Assembly (NCBI GenBank): GCA_027484145.1
Contig: JAIXUH010000012.1
Coordinates: 310,001-374,000 of the forward strand
Direction: 5' to 3'
DNA: 64,000 nt
Source of the DNA: Rhodobacter sp.
GTDB taxonomy: Bacteria > Pseudomonadota > Alphaproteobacteria > Rhodobacterales > Rhodobacteraceae
Made by a program: the position numbers and the translations under genes. The notes beneath the pieces are model-generated. The model searched no databases and had not been told where the DNA came from. It saw nothing but the letters and a program-made list of their open reading frames with translations. Shown piece after piece: positions 16,137 through 24,494 of the stretch (positions within the stretch are counted from its first letter, which is position 1; each line of letters opens with the position of its first letter).

Positions 16137-16631
16137 TTACTTTGCCGTTGCCCGCAGCATCCACGCCGCCTTTTCGTGGAAGGCGCAGCGCCCGGTCAAA
16201 AGATCAGCCGTCACCGGATCTTCACCTTCGTCTGCTGTTGCAATCACGGCACGCATGCGTTTGGCAATGGCCTCATGGTCGGCGGCAAGGTCCTCGACCA
16301 TCTCTTGCGCCGATGGCAGGCGATCCAGATCCCGCACCACCGATGCCTTGGTGATGGCGGCCAACTGGAACGGCGCCAATTGACCCAACGCGCGGATGCG
16401 TTCGGCCAGATCGTCCGCCGCCGTGAACAGGTCGGTATACTGCGCCTCGGTCAACACGTGGATCGAATGGAACAACGGACCTTCGACATTCCAGTGATAG
16501 GCATGCGATTTGAACAACAGCCGATAGGTGTCAGCAAGGCTTTCGACCAAACCTTTCGAAATGGCGGTCACATCAATGACGCCGGTATCGATCCGGTCCT
16601 TGTGGGGGACGGCTTTCAAAGCATCGGACAT
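16137..16631 (-). CDS. dps: Dps/miniferritin DNA-protection protein
   Basis: A 164-residue Dps-family protein that oxidises and stores iron and protects DNA in stress. The ferroxidase ligands are visible: His in HAYHWNVEGPLFHSIH and Asp/Glu in DLFTAADDLAERIRALG. The C-terminal helix contains DLLTGRCAFHEKAAWML. AAAGGAG precedes ATG 16631; the ORF upstream of it is not coding. Transcription should start near 16698 from an exact EcfG promoter, giving a leader of about 67 nt with two competing hairpins. Confidence 0.95.
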   Translation of the reverse strand: MSDALKAVPHKDRIDTGVIDVTAISKGLVESLADTYRLLFKSHAYHWNVEGPLFHSIHVLTEAQYTDLFTAADDLAERIRALGQLAPFQLAAITKASVVRDLDRLPSAQEMVEDLAADHEAIAKRMRAVIATADEGEDPVTADLLTGRCAFHEKAAWMLRATAK

Positions 16632-16649
16632 GGGGTCTCCTTTCACCTC

Positions 16650-16688
16650 GGGCCACACCGCTCCGACAGGTGGCGGAACCTGTGGCCC
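16650..16688 (-). other. Mutually exclusive hairpins in the dps leader
   Basis: GGGCCACA (16650-16657) can pair with TGTGGCCC (16681-16688). Alternatively ACAGGT (16666-16671) pairs with ACCTGT (16678-16683). The two structures share 16681-16683 and cannot coexist. The leader lies between the EcfG start and the dps Shine-Dalgarno sequence, so a post-transcriptional switch is possible. Confidence 0.35.
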
Positions 16689-16704
16689 GTTCTGGTGAAG
16701 GGTC

Positions 16705-16730
16705 AACGTGGCGGCGCGCGCGCGGGTTCC
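16705..16730 (-). promoter_or_regulatory. EcfG-type promoter of dps
   Basis: Minus strand: GGAAC (16730-16726), 17-nt spacer, CGTT (16708-16705). Exact consensus, start near 16698. It overlaps the space downstream of the diguanylate cyclase gene. Confidence 0.87.
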
Positions 16731-16745
16731 ACCATTGTTGGCCTG

Positions 16746-17753
16746 TCAGCGACCGTGATGCCGGGCCGGTTGGTGGATCACCACCTGTGCCCGCCCGGCA
16801 CGTTTTGCCGTGTAAAGCGCCTGATCGGCATCATTCAGTATCGTCGCGGCATCCGGCGCGGCATAGAGCAACGAGGTGCTAACCCCGACGCTGACCCCGA
16901 TGCGGCATTCCTGCCCGTCAAAAGAGAACGGGCGGTCCAACTGACCAATGATCCGCTCGGCCACCTGCGTCAGCACGCCAAGGTCGGTCAGGCCCGGAAG
17001 CAGGATCACGAATTCATCCCCGCCCACGCGCGCCAGCGTGTCATTGGCCCGCGTTTCCTGCCGCAACACCGCAGCCACCCCACGCAAGACATGATCGCCC
17101 GCCGCATGGCCAAGGCTGTCATTCACCGTCTTGAACCGGTCTAGGTCAAGGTGCATCAGCGCAAAGGCCTTGCCCCCCGTGCACATGGCCGCAAGCGCCA
17201 TATCCATCGCCCTGCGGTTCCACAATCCCGTCAGCGTATCGGTCAGCGCCAAAGCCTCGGCCTCGGACTTTGCGCCTTCCAGACGTCGGTTCAGGTTGCG
17301 GAATTCCTCATGGACAGCATGCTTTGCCTCCATCACATAAAGCAGTTCCACGGTCAGGTCGGTCGGGGCAAAATCGGCATCCGTCAGGGCGTGGGCGCGC
17401 ACGGCATCGGCGACGCCAATGCCGAACGACAGGTTCAAAAGCACGCCTCCGCCCGCATCCGGCATGGCATGGCCGCGAAACTCCACCCCGCCGTCGCGCA
17501 GCGTCAGATGCAACCGCTCTCCCTGACGGGCGGCAAGGTCAGCCATCGACTTCAGCCCGGCGGGGCGACGCACCTCAAAGGCCGAAAAGAACGCCTGCCC
17601 GACCAGCCGCCCCCCCGGCGCCACCTTGTGCAAGGTCGGGCCACAACCCGCGACATGGCCGGCGCGCGACACATGCACATGCAGGGGCATCAGGCGGTCA
17701 AGCGCCTGCGGGGGCAGCACCAGCGCCCCGCCACTTGCTTGTGCCGCAATCAT
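16746..17753 (-). CDS. Diguanylate cyclase with HNOBA-like N-terminal domain
   Basis: A 335-residue protein. Residues 1-150 resemble the H-NOX-associated (HNOBA) domain (PLHVHVSRAGHVAGCGPTL); a short coiled-coil linker (HEEFRNLNRRLEGAKSEAEAL) leads to a GGDEF domain (about 175-330). ARVGGDEFVILLPG is an intact catalytic motif, and RAND five residues upstream is the RxxD product-inhibition site, so it should make c-di-GMP with feedback control. Its ATG overlaps the stop of the H-NOX-like gene (ATGA), indicating a co-translated sensor/effector pair. Confidence 0.9.
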   Translation of the reverse strand: MIAAQASGGALVLPPQALDRLMPLHVHVSRAGHVAGCGPTLHKVAPGGRLVGQAFFSAFEVRRPAGLKSMADLAARQGERLHLTLRDGGVEFRGHAMPDAGGGVLLNLSFGIGVADAVRAHALTDADFAPTDLTVELLYVMEAKHAVHEEFRNLNRRLEGAKSEAEALALTDTLTGLWNRRAMDMALAAMCTGGKAFALMHLDLDRFKTVNDSLGHAAGDHVLRGVAAVLRQETRANDTLARVGGDEFVILLPGLTDLGVLTQVAERIIGQLDRPFSFDGQECRIGVSVGVSTSLLYAAPDAATILNDADQALYTAKRAGRAQVVIHQPARHHGR

Positions 17754-18337
17754 GCAACCCCCGCCGCAAGGTCAAACCGCCGCCCTTCGGCATGCGCGGC
17801 ATCCAGCAATTGCACCCGCACGACTGGCCTTGCCGTGGCCCCGCCTTCAACCTCCAGAAACACCAGCGCGCCGTAGTCATCTGCCATCGCGCGCAAAAGC
17901 CCCACCAGCACAAAAGCTGCACCGAGAAACGGGGGGGCCATCCACAACGAAAACTCCCACCCCCCCAGATCGTCCAGCACAATGTCGGGCAACACCAGAT
18001 CCGGCAGCGCCAGCCGCGCGCGCGCAGGCATTTCTTCCAGCGAATGCAGAAAGTCGATGAACCCGACCCCGCCAAACCGCAAGAGCCGCCGCACCCTTTC
18101 GCCAGACTGGTGCGAGACGAGGAAAGTTCCCATATCCTCCAGCAAGGATTCGACCGGCCGGTCCAGCACCTGCGCCGCCGCCTGCACCACCGCAGCCGTC
18201 ACCGCCGGATCATAGATTGTCAGCGGTTCAAAGGACAGGAAGGGCAGATCCGCCACTTCGGCAATGCGCTGCCACGCGGCCCCGCCATGGGTGACCCGCA
18301 AGAAACGCTCAAGCGCCTGATTGAAAAGCCCGTGCAT
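17750..18337 (-). CDS. H-NOX (haem-NO-binding)-fold protein lacking the canonical haem ligands
   Basis: A 195-residue protein with the H-NOX plan: N-terminal MHGLFNQALERFLRVTHGG, central SLLEDMGTFLVSHQSG, then GFIDFLHSLEEM and VLVGLLRAMADDYGALV. Aligned on FL-x2-L-x3-H of the family, the proximal haem histidine position reads Pro (SLEEMP). The YxSxR propionate motif reads M-A-P-P-F before the GLL helix. Both haem-binding signatures therefore appear lost, so it may sense something other than NO/O2 or work as a haem-free partner. It is the first gene of a two-gene operon with the HNOBA-GGDEF cyclase. Confidence 0.78.
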   Translation of the reverse strand: MHGLFNQALERFLRVTHGGAAWQRIAEVADLPFLSFEPLTIYDPAVTAAVVQAAAQVLDRPVESLLEDMGTFLVSHQSGERVRRLLRFGGVGFIDFLHSLEEMPARARLALPDLVLPDIVLDDLGGWEFSLWMAPPFLGAAFVLVGLLRAMADDYGALVFLEVEGGATARPVVRVQLLDAAHAEGRRFDLAAGVA

Positions 18338-18411
18338 TGCCCGACCCCGGCCCGGAAAGACCCTGATTCTGGCCGAGACTAAGGGTGTTGGGTTAACACT
18401 TGCCTAGCGGA

Positions 18412-20136
18412 TCAGGGCACAAGGATCACCCCCCCCTGCGGCATCACCAACTGGTTCAGGGGCGCAGGTTGCACCGCTGGCGGCGCTGTCTGCCATGACC
18501 TCAGCAGGGCGATCCCCTCTTCACCCTGCGGATAGGCCACGCCCAGCAACCGGGTGGACATGGCAACATTGCCGCCCTGCACATACCCTTCGACCGAGAC
18601 ATATCCGTCGCCAAAGCGCGTGGCGATGACCGCTTCTTCGCCCGGTTCCTGCGTCAGCAGTTCGGCCACCACCATCACGCAGCCCGGCCCGCCCCCCGGC
18701 ATGGTCTGGCGGCAGGCGTCCAGCACACTGCGCAACTGATAGGTCTGGAAACCCGCCAGAACCGCATCGCGCGTGGCCGTCGCCGTCGCAGGCTGCAAGG
18801 GCAACAGCGCCACCAGTTCGGCGCGCAAGGCCTCGGCGTCCTCGCCCGTGGCCGGGGCGAGGAAAGGGTCGGCCAGACGCGCGGCAAGGGCTTCTTGCCC
18901 CGGCTCCTTGGCCCGCGCTTCCAGTGTGGCAAGGGCTGCCGCCCCGGCAGTGCCCCAGCGGGACAGAAGCGACGGCTCCAGTTGCGCCACTGGCATGCGG
19001 CCATCGTCCAGCCGCGCCATCACACTGGCGGTCGACATCCGTTCCGCGTTCAGCAGGGGCGTCAGGCCCAAGGCGGCCACCACCATCAGCGCCACCGCCA
19101 TGCCGATATTGGCCTGCCGGATGCGCGCCATCCAGCCTTTGCCGCGCAGCACGGCCAGTGCATAGGCCACGCCATAGCCCAGCCCCAGCACGGCAACCTC
19201 GGCGGCAAACAGTCGGTCCGGCGTCCAGCCATGCTGATCCACCCGCAGCCACACCGCCCAAGCCCCCAGCCCGGCCAGCAGGGGCAGCAAAAGCGCCATC
19301 GCCCGCGCGCCCCATGTCAGCACCGGGCTGTCGGTTGCGGTCAGATCCTCCTGATCCACGGCCGTTGTCACCAGCGTGGCCGCCGCCCCCGCCATGGCCA
19401 GCAGAGTCAGCGCCACCGAAAGGCCGCCGAATAGGCCCGAAAAACCGCGCAGGGGTAGCGCCACCAGAAACACAATCGTCACCAACAGCACCACCGGCAA
19501 CAACAACCGCAAGAGTCGCAGCAGCAGATAGGGCGAGACATAGTCGGACAGTTCCTGGACCACAGCCAGCGCAAGGCCAAGGGTGCCCCCGGTGATCAGC
19601 CACGGCACCGGGCCGACATCAATCAGCCACTGAATCAGGTCAATCCCGACAATCGACAGCAGCGCGTGTGACAGCCAGATCACTGCCCAGACCACCCCCA
19701 CAAAGGCCCAAGCGGCGGCGTAACGCACGACAATGCCCCAGCTTTCGCCGAACAACATGGGATAGTCGCGCCAACTGGTGCGGTTGGCCGCAATCCAGAA
19801 CGGCATCGGCACCGTCGCCAGCACAATGGCCGCAAGCGTTGGGTGCGGGCTGTCAAAAATGCCCTCCACCGTTACGAACCGCAACGAGACCAGCAGCAAC
19901 AGCGCGGTCACCCCGATGGCGATGCCTGCCGCGCCAAGGGCGGCGCGGGCGGGCTTTAACGGGCCTGTCATCGCCAGCAAGCCAGAGAAGAACACGATCA
20001 GCAGCACCCCGACGGCCAAAAGGCCGCGCCCTGTCAGCGCCTCGGTCTCGGCCAGCCGGAACAGAAGATAATGCCCCGCGCCCGCCGCCACACCAAGGCC
20101 GACCATCGCCCCGCGTGTCGCCATTGTTCTGTCCAT
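18412..20136 (-). CDS. DUF4153-type polytopic membrane protein
   Basis: A 574-residue protein with about ten hydrophobic helices in the first 380 residues and a soluble Ala-rich C-terminal part (about 390-574). The order of helices and WRDYPMLFGESWGIVVRYAAAW fit DUF4153 membrane proteins of unknown function. The C-terminal region contains AERMSTASVMARLDDGRMPVAQ and a cysteine pair (DACRQTMPGGGPGC), suggesting an extracytoplasmic domain. AAAGGG precedes ATG 20136. It stands alone between the H-NOX operon and the methyltransferase gene. Confidence 0.75.
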   Translation of the reverse strand: MDRTMATRGAMVGLGVAAGAGHYLLFRLAETEALTGRGLLAVGVLLIVFFSGLLAMTGPLKPARAALGAAGIAIGVTALLLLVSLRFVTVEGIFDSPHPTLAAIVLATVPMPFWIAANRTSWRDYPMLFGESWGIVVRYAAAWAFVGVVWAVIWLSHALLSIVGIDLIQWLIDVGPVPWLITGGTLGLALAVVQELSDYVSPYLLLRLLRLLLPVVLLVTIVFLVALPLRGFSGLFGGLSVALTLLAMAGAAATLVTTAVDQEDLTATDSPVLTWGARAMALLLPLLAGLGAWAVWLRVDQHGWTPDRLFAAEVAVLGLGYGVAYALAVLRGKGWMARIRQANIGMAVALMVVAALGLTPLLNAERMSTASVMARLDDGRMPVAQLEPSLLSRWGTAGAAALATLEARAKEPGQEALAARLADPFLAPATGEDAEALRAELVALLPLQPATATATRDAVLAGFQTYQLRSVLDACRQTMPGGGPGCVMVVAELLTQEPGEEAVIATRFGDGYVSVEGYVQGGNVAMSTRLLGVAYPQGEEGIALLRSWQTAPPAVQPAPLNQLVMPQGGVILVP

Positions 20137-20237
20137 GCCTGCACCCTTTGGCTGCCCTTTTGGGGCAAGTTACCGCTGTTGCGGCAAAAGGGCCAGTGTG
20201 GGAACCCAGACCCCCCTGCGCGCCGGATCGGCCTGCG

Positions 20238-21794
20238 TCAGAAGTCTGTCGGTGCCCCGCCCTCTTGCTTGCGCTTGGCCACAAAGCGGATCAGGTCTTC
20301 CTTGTGGTCGCCGTTCATCGGCGGGGCCTCGAACTCGGCCATGATCTGCTTGTAGATCCGGTGCGCACGTTCCGCTGTCCAGACCGAGCCATCGATCTGC
20401 CACGCCTCATAGTTGCGCCAGTCTGACACGAAGGGCGCATAGAACGCCGTCTGATAGCGGTCTTGTGTGTGCTGGCAGCCAAAGTAATGCCCCTGCGGCC
20501 CCACCTCGCGGATCGCATCCAGCGCGATATCCTCTTCCTCGGTGGCAAAGGTCGCCTCTTCGAAGTACCGCTGGATCATTTGCAGCACTTCGCAATCCAT
20601 GATGAACTTCTCGGGGCTGGCGATCAGCCCGCCCTCCAGCCAGCCCGCCGCGTGATAGACCATGTTGGTTTGGCTTTGCACCGCCGCCCAAAGCGAGTTG
20701 CTGGTTTCCCACATCGCCTGCCCGTCCGGCACGTTGGCCGCGCAGACGCCTGACGACCGCAGCGGCAACTTGTAGAACCGCACGAGTTGCCCGGTCATCT
20801 GCGTGGCACGCATGTATTCCGGCGTGCCAAAGGCAGGCGCGCCCGACTTCATGTCGACATTGCTGGTAAAGGTGCCAATCGCCACCGGGCAACCGGGGTT
20901 AATGTATTGCAACAGCGCCACCGCTGCCAAGGCCTCGGCCAGCGACAGGGCCACCGCGCCTGCCATGGTGACGGGCGCCATGGCCCCGGCCAGCGTGAAC
21001 GGCGTGACCACCACAGGCTGACCACGCTTGGCCAAGCGCATCGCGCCATCCAGCATCGGAAAGTCATGCTTCAGCGGGCTGACCGAGTTGATGTTGGTAT
21101 ACATTCGCGGCTTGGCATCAAACTCGTCATGGGACAGACCGCCAGCAAGGCGCGTCATCTCCATCACGTCTTCCACCCGCTCTGCCCCCAGCGAATAGGC
21201 GTGCACAACCTTGTCTGTCAGGGTCAGCTTTTCATACAGGCAGTCCAGATGGCGGACCGAAGGATGAATATCAATCGGTTCAACCGGATAGCCGCCCGCG
21301 ATGTGGATGCAGTTGAAATACTGCGTCAGCTTCATGAATTCCTTGAACGTCTCGAAATCGCCCGACCGTTTGCCGCGCTCCAGATCCCAGGAATTCGGCG
21401 GCGAGGACACGTTGACGAACAGCATGTGCTTGCCGCCCATGATCAACTCGCGATCGGTATTGCGCGGGGTCAGGGTAAAGGTCTCGGGCGCGTGGGACAG
21501 CATTTCCATCACAAAGGCCTCGTCCATGCGGACGTTGGTCCCATTCACAATGCAGCCGGCCTTTTTCAGGATGGTCACCGCATCGGGGTTAAGAAATTCG
21601 ATCCCGATCTCAGACAAAATCTTCATCGCGCCACGGTGAATGCGCTGCACGCCATCGGCATCCAAAGGCTCGGTCGGGCGGTCAGGATTAACGGGAATGC
21701 GCCATGGCATCTGGTCGATGACGGCCGTCCCTGCCCGCGCCTTGTTGCCCGCCCGTCCGCCCGCGCGGCGCTTTTTGCCCTGATCGTCGTTCAT
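20238..21794 (-). CDS. MttB-family (non-pyrrolysine) methyltransferase
   Basis: A 518-residue protein of the trimethylamine/glycine-betaine methyltransferase (MttB/MtgB) superfamily. The first 30 residues are basic and disordered; the TIM-barrel core includes KILSEIGIEFLNPDAV, FVNVSSPPNSWDLERG, GGYPVEPIDIHPSVRHLDC, SSGVCAANVPDGQ and QTNMVYHAAGWLEGG. The frame is uninterrupted, so it lacks the in-frame amber pyrrolysine of MttB and belongs with the MtgB-like proteins that demethylate quaternary amines into a corrinoid protein. No corrinoid protein or activator lies nearby, so the substrate is unknown. Confidence 0.88.
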   Translation of the reverse strand: MNDDQGKKRRAGGRAGNKARAGTAVIDQMPWRIPVNPDRPTEPLDADGVQRIHRGAMKILSEIGIEFLNPDAVTILKKAGCIVNGTNVRMDEAFVMEMLSHAPETFTLTPRNTDRELIMGGKHMLFVNVSSPPNSWDLERGKRSGDFETFKEFMKLTQYFNCIHIAGGYPVEPIDIHPSVRHLDCLYEKLTLTDKVVHAYSLGAERVEDVMEMTRLAGGLSHDEFDAKPRMYTNINSVSPLKHDFPMLDGAMRLAKRGQPVVVTPFTLAGAMAPVTMAGAVALSLAEALAAVALLQYINPGCPVAIGTFTSNVDMKSGAPAFGTPEYMRATQMTGQLVRFYKLPLRSSGVCAANVPDGQAMWETSNSLWAAVQSQTNMVYHAAGWLEGGLIASPEKFIMDCEVLQMIQRYFEEATFATEEEDIALDAIREVGPQGHYFGCQHTQDRYQTAFYAPFVSDWRNYEAWQIDGSVWTAERAHRIYKQIMAEFEAPPMNGDHKEDLIRFVAKRKQEGGAPTDF

Positions 21795-21875
21795 CCGTGA
21801 CCCTCCTGCCGCCTGTCGCTGGCCGGCCTTGCCGACAAGATGGACGAAACAGGCACGGGGTGGGCACTCTGCTTG

Positions 21876-21896
21876 CGACGCGTTTGCGTCGTTTTT
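21876..21896 (+). other. Hairpin with T-run between the HAD and MttB-like genes
   Basis: CGACGC (21876-21881), GTTT loop, GCGTCG (21886-21891), then TTTTT (21892-21896). It has the form of a plus-strand intrinsic terminator, but no plus-strand gene ends here. It may stop antisense or readthrough transcription, or be an operator in front of the methyltransferase gene. Confidence 0.4.
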
Positions 21897-21899
21897 GCG

Positions 21900-22589
21900 C
21901 TAGGCCCGGCTGTCAAGCCAGGCTGGCAGGCCACCGATATCAGGCAGGACGACATCGGCATGCGCAGAAAGGTCGGCGGCCTGCGCCATGCCGGTCAACA
22001 CGCCGACGGCCAGCATGCCCGCCGCCCGCCCCGCATGCAGGTCGTGCAGGCTGTCGCCCACCATCGCCACGCGGGCCGGATCAAGCCCCTGTTGGCGCGC
22101 AAAGGCAAGGCACATCCCCGGCCCCGGCTTTGGCCCGTGGCCCGAGTCGTAACCGGCGATAAAGTCGAACTGATCGGTGATTCCATGCGCGGCCAGATGC
22201 GCCCGCGCGGGGGCTTCGGTGTCATTGGTGGCCAGACCTACGCGCAGGCCCCGGCGGCGCAATTCTGCCAGCAGCGGGCGCAGGGGCACTGCGGGCACCA
22301 TCACCGCCTGCGAGGCCGCCGCATTGATCTGCCGCGTCACCGCCTCGATGTTGCGCCCCGGCATCTGCGCCAGCAAGGCTGCGGCAATATCCGCTGCGGT
22401 GCCGGCAATCACCGGGCTGTCGCTGGCAAAGGTGCCGCTGGCAAGATCAAACCCGATGGCATCGCCAAAGCGCGCGGCCTCGGCCTCGTCCCGTGCGGTC
22501 TGCCGCAAAAAGGTCGTGGCCCAGCCGCCCCAACTGCGTCGGAAATCGAACAGCGTGCCGTCCTTGTCGAAAATCACACCGTCAATCAT
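21900..22589 (-). CDS. HAD-superfamily phosphatase (phosphoglycolate-phosphatase-like)
   Basis: A 229-residue HAD hydrolase with all motifs: I, VIFDKDGTLFD (nucleophile Asp); II, GLATNDTEAP; III, Lys in GHGPKPGPGM; IV, VAMVGDSLHDLHAG. A helical cap lies between motifs I and II. This pattern is the Gph/PGP subfamily acting on small phosphorylated metabolites. ATG 22589 with GGAGG upstream gives motif I at residue 7, the usual position. It follows the DUF3572 gene on the same strand after 51 bp, so they are probably co-transcribed. Confidence 0.88.
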   Translation of the reverse strand: MIDGVIFDKDGTLFDFRRSWGGWATTFLRQTARDEAEAARFGDAIGFDLASGTFASDSPVIAGTAADIAAALLAQMPGRNIEAVTRQINAAASQAVMVPAVPLRPLLAELRRRGLRVGLATNDTEAPARAHLAAHGITDQFDFIAGYDSGHGPKPGPGMCLAFARQQGLDPARVAMVGDSLHDLHAGRAAGMLAVGVLTGMAQAADLSAHADVVLPDIGGLPAWLDSRA

Positions 22590-22640
22590 GCCTGCCTCCG
22601 CGTTGCGCGCCACGATGCCGTGGCCGGGCGGCAAAGGCAA

Positions 22641-22922
22641 TCAGGTCCAATGCGTCGCCTCGCCACCGGGCAGGGCCGCACGGGCCTGCATCGGCGCCTC
22701 ATAGCGCAGCCCCGCCGCATCACAAAACGCGATGACCCAGGCATCATCCATCAACAGGAAATCAAGGACCGACCCCAGAAACTCTGGCTCGGCCGCGCGC
22801 GCGGCAAGATCGGCCAAAGATGCCCCGGTCGAGCCAAGGAAAACAGGCAAAAGGTCATCGTTGCCCGCAAGCCAGGTCAGCGCCTGAAGCCCGACCGTTT
22901 CAGCGGTTTCTTGCCGAGACAT
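22641..22922 (-). CDS. DUF3572 protein
   Basis: A 93-residue protein beginning MSRQETAETVGLQALTWLAGND and containing DLAARAAEPEFLGSVLDFLLMDDAWVIAFCDAAG, the DUF3572 signature of alphaproteobacteria. Function is unknown. It is divergent from pleD, a neighbourhood repeated in Rhodobacteraceae, which suggests a link to the pleD locus. A 134-bp intergenic space separates the two starts. Confidence 0.85.
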   Translation of the reverse strand: MSRQETAETVGLQALTWLAGNDDLLPVFLGSTGASLADLAARAAEPEFLGSVLDFLLMDDAWVIAFCDAAGLRYEAPMQARAALPGGEATHWT

Positions 22923-23056
22923 GTGCTTTACCCCCCCTTTTTGCCGATCGCCGCAAATTTTCAGCGAATGGAATGCAATCCATTATAGCTTCGGCAAGGA
23001 TTCCTTAACCAAATGATCCGATCACCGTAAGGGTGAACCACTGGCAGGTCTGCGGA

Positions 23057-24460
23057 ATGGATGGCACTATCCTCATCGTCGATGACGTTGCGACGAACCG
23101 GATCGTCTTCAAGGTAAAACTTGGGGCGGCCAGCTATCATCCGTTGATGGCAACGGGCGGGCTGGAATGCCTGCGCATGGCACGCGACGCCCGGCCAGAC
23201 CTGATCTTGCTGGATCTGATGCTGCCAGACCTGTCGGGGGTCGAGGTTATTCGCCGCCTGCGGGCAGACCCGGTCACCTGTGACATTCCGGTGATCGTCG
23301 TTTCGGCGCTGACCAGCCTGACAGACCGCCTTGCCGCGCTGGAGGCGGGGGCGGACGATGTCTTTTCAAAACCATGGGATGACCAGTTGCTGATGGCGCG
23401 CGTCCGCAACCTGCTGCGCAGCCGTCAGGACGCGGCTGATCTGGCGGGCGGGCGCGATGCGATGCTGTATGGCATGGCCGAACCGGTCAGTGATTTTGGC
23501 CACCCCGGCGTACTGGCGCTGGTGACGGACCGCACCGACAGCGCCTTGCAGATGCGGCGCGACCTTGGGCCCCTGCTGCGCGACCGGATCGTCATCATGG
23601 GCCATGCCGATGCCCTTTTGGATGTGGAACCCGGCCGCCCCTCGGCCGATATCTATATTATCGAAACCGATGGCAAACCCGGTGAACGCGGCCTGCGGCT
23701 GTTGTCCGATTTGCGCAGCCGCCTTGCCACGCGCCATGCGGGAATCTGCATCCTGTCATCACGCACCGCTCTTGCCGAGGCGGGGGCCGAAGCGACGATG
23801 GCTTTTGACCTTGGTGCCGATGCGGTGATCGACAGTCGCATGACCTCGGTCGAAATGGCCTTGCGCCTGCGGATGATCCTGCGGCGCAAGCAACGCGCCG
23901 ACCGCACGCGCGAACAGTTGCAAGATGGTCTGCGTCTGGCGATGCTTGACCCGCTGACGGGCCTGTTCAACCGCCGCTTTGCCATGCCCAAACTGACCGA
24001 ACTTGCCGGTCGCGCCGTGGCGGCCGGGCGCAGTTTTGCCGTCATGATTGCCGATCTGGATCGCTTCAAGTCGGTCAATGACCGCTATGGCCATGCTACG
24101 GGCGATGCCGTGCTGATCGAAGTGGCGCGCCGCTTTGGCCAGAACCTGCGCGGCAGCGATCTTCTGGCCCGCGTTGGCGGCGAGGAATTCCTGATTGCGG
24201 TGCCCGACGCCGGGCTGGAAGAGGCGCAGGCCATCGCGGTGCGATTGTGCCAGCAGATCGAAGCGCGCGCCATTGAGGCGCCGGGCGGAGAGCAGATTAC
24301 CGTAACCGTCAGCATCGGCCTTGCCATCGGCTGCGCAGGCACGGTGGATACCGATGCCGCAGGCCTTGCCAGTTCGGTCACCGAAGAGGCCGATCAGGCC
24401 CTGCTTTTGTCAAAGACCGCCGGGCGCAACACCGTGACCATCGCCCGCAGCGCCGCGTGA
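23057..24460 (+). CDS. pleD: PleD-like response regulator with diguanylate cyclase output
   Basis: A 467-residue REC-REC-GGDEF protein. REC1 (about 4-120) is intact (ILIVDDVATNR, DLILLDLMLPDLSG, FSKPW). REC2 (about 150-270) is degenerate and probably an adaptor for dimerisation, as in Caulobacter PleD. GGDEF (about 300-460) has RVGGEEFLIAV and the inhibitory RGSD site five residues upstream. Phosphorylation of REC1 is expected to activate c-di-GMP synthesis for surface and cell-cycle decisions. I prefer ATG 23057, which places the first acidic cluster as in PleD, over GTG 23033. Confidence 0.92.
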   Translation: MDGTILIVDDVATNRIVFKVKLGAASYHPLMATGGLECLRMARDARPDLILLDLMLPDLSGVEVIRRLRADPVTCDIPVIVVSALTSLTDRLAALEAGADDVFSKPWDDQLLMARVRNLLRSRQDAADLAGGRDAMLYGMAEPVSDFGHPGVLALVTDRTDSALQMRRDLGPLLRDRIVIMGHADALLDVEPGRPSADIYIIETDGKPGERGLRLLSDLRSRLATRHAGICILSSRTALAEAGAEATMAFDLGADAVIDSRMTSVEMALRLRMILRRKQRADRTREQLQDGLRLAMLDPLTGLFNRRFAMPKLTELAGRAVAAGRSFAVMIADLDRFKSVNDRYGHATGDAVLIEVARRFGQNLRGSDLLARVGGEEFLIAVPDAGLEEAQAIAVRLCQQIEARAIEAPGGEQITVTVSIGLAIGCAGTVDTDAAGLASSVTEEADQALLLSKTAGRNTVTIARSAA

Positions 24461-24494
24461 CAGCGACCGCCCGCGTCGATTTCTTCAGCGTCGG

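Noticed and set aside
18385-18399. GTGTT-N5-AACAC dyad upstream of the H-NOX-like gene
   Set aside because: Five-base arms are too short to claim an operator without conservation data.
20238-21794. Pyrrolysine-containing trimethylamine methyltransferase
   Set aside because: The frame has no internal amber codon; it belongs to the non-pyrrolysine branch.
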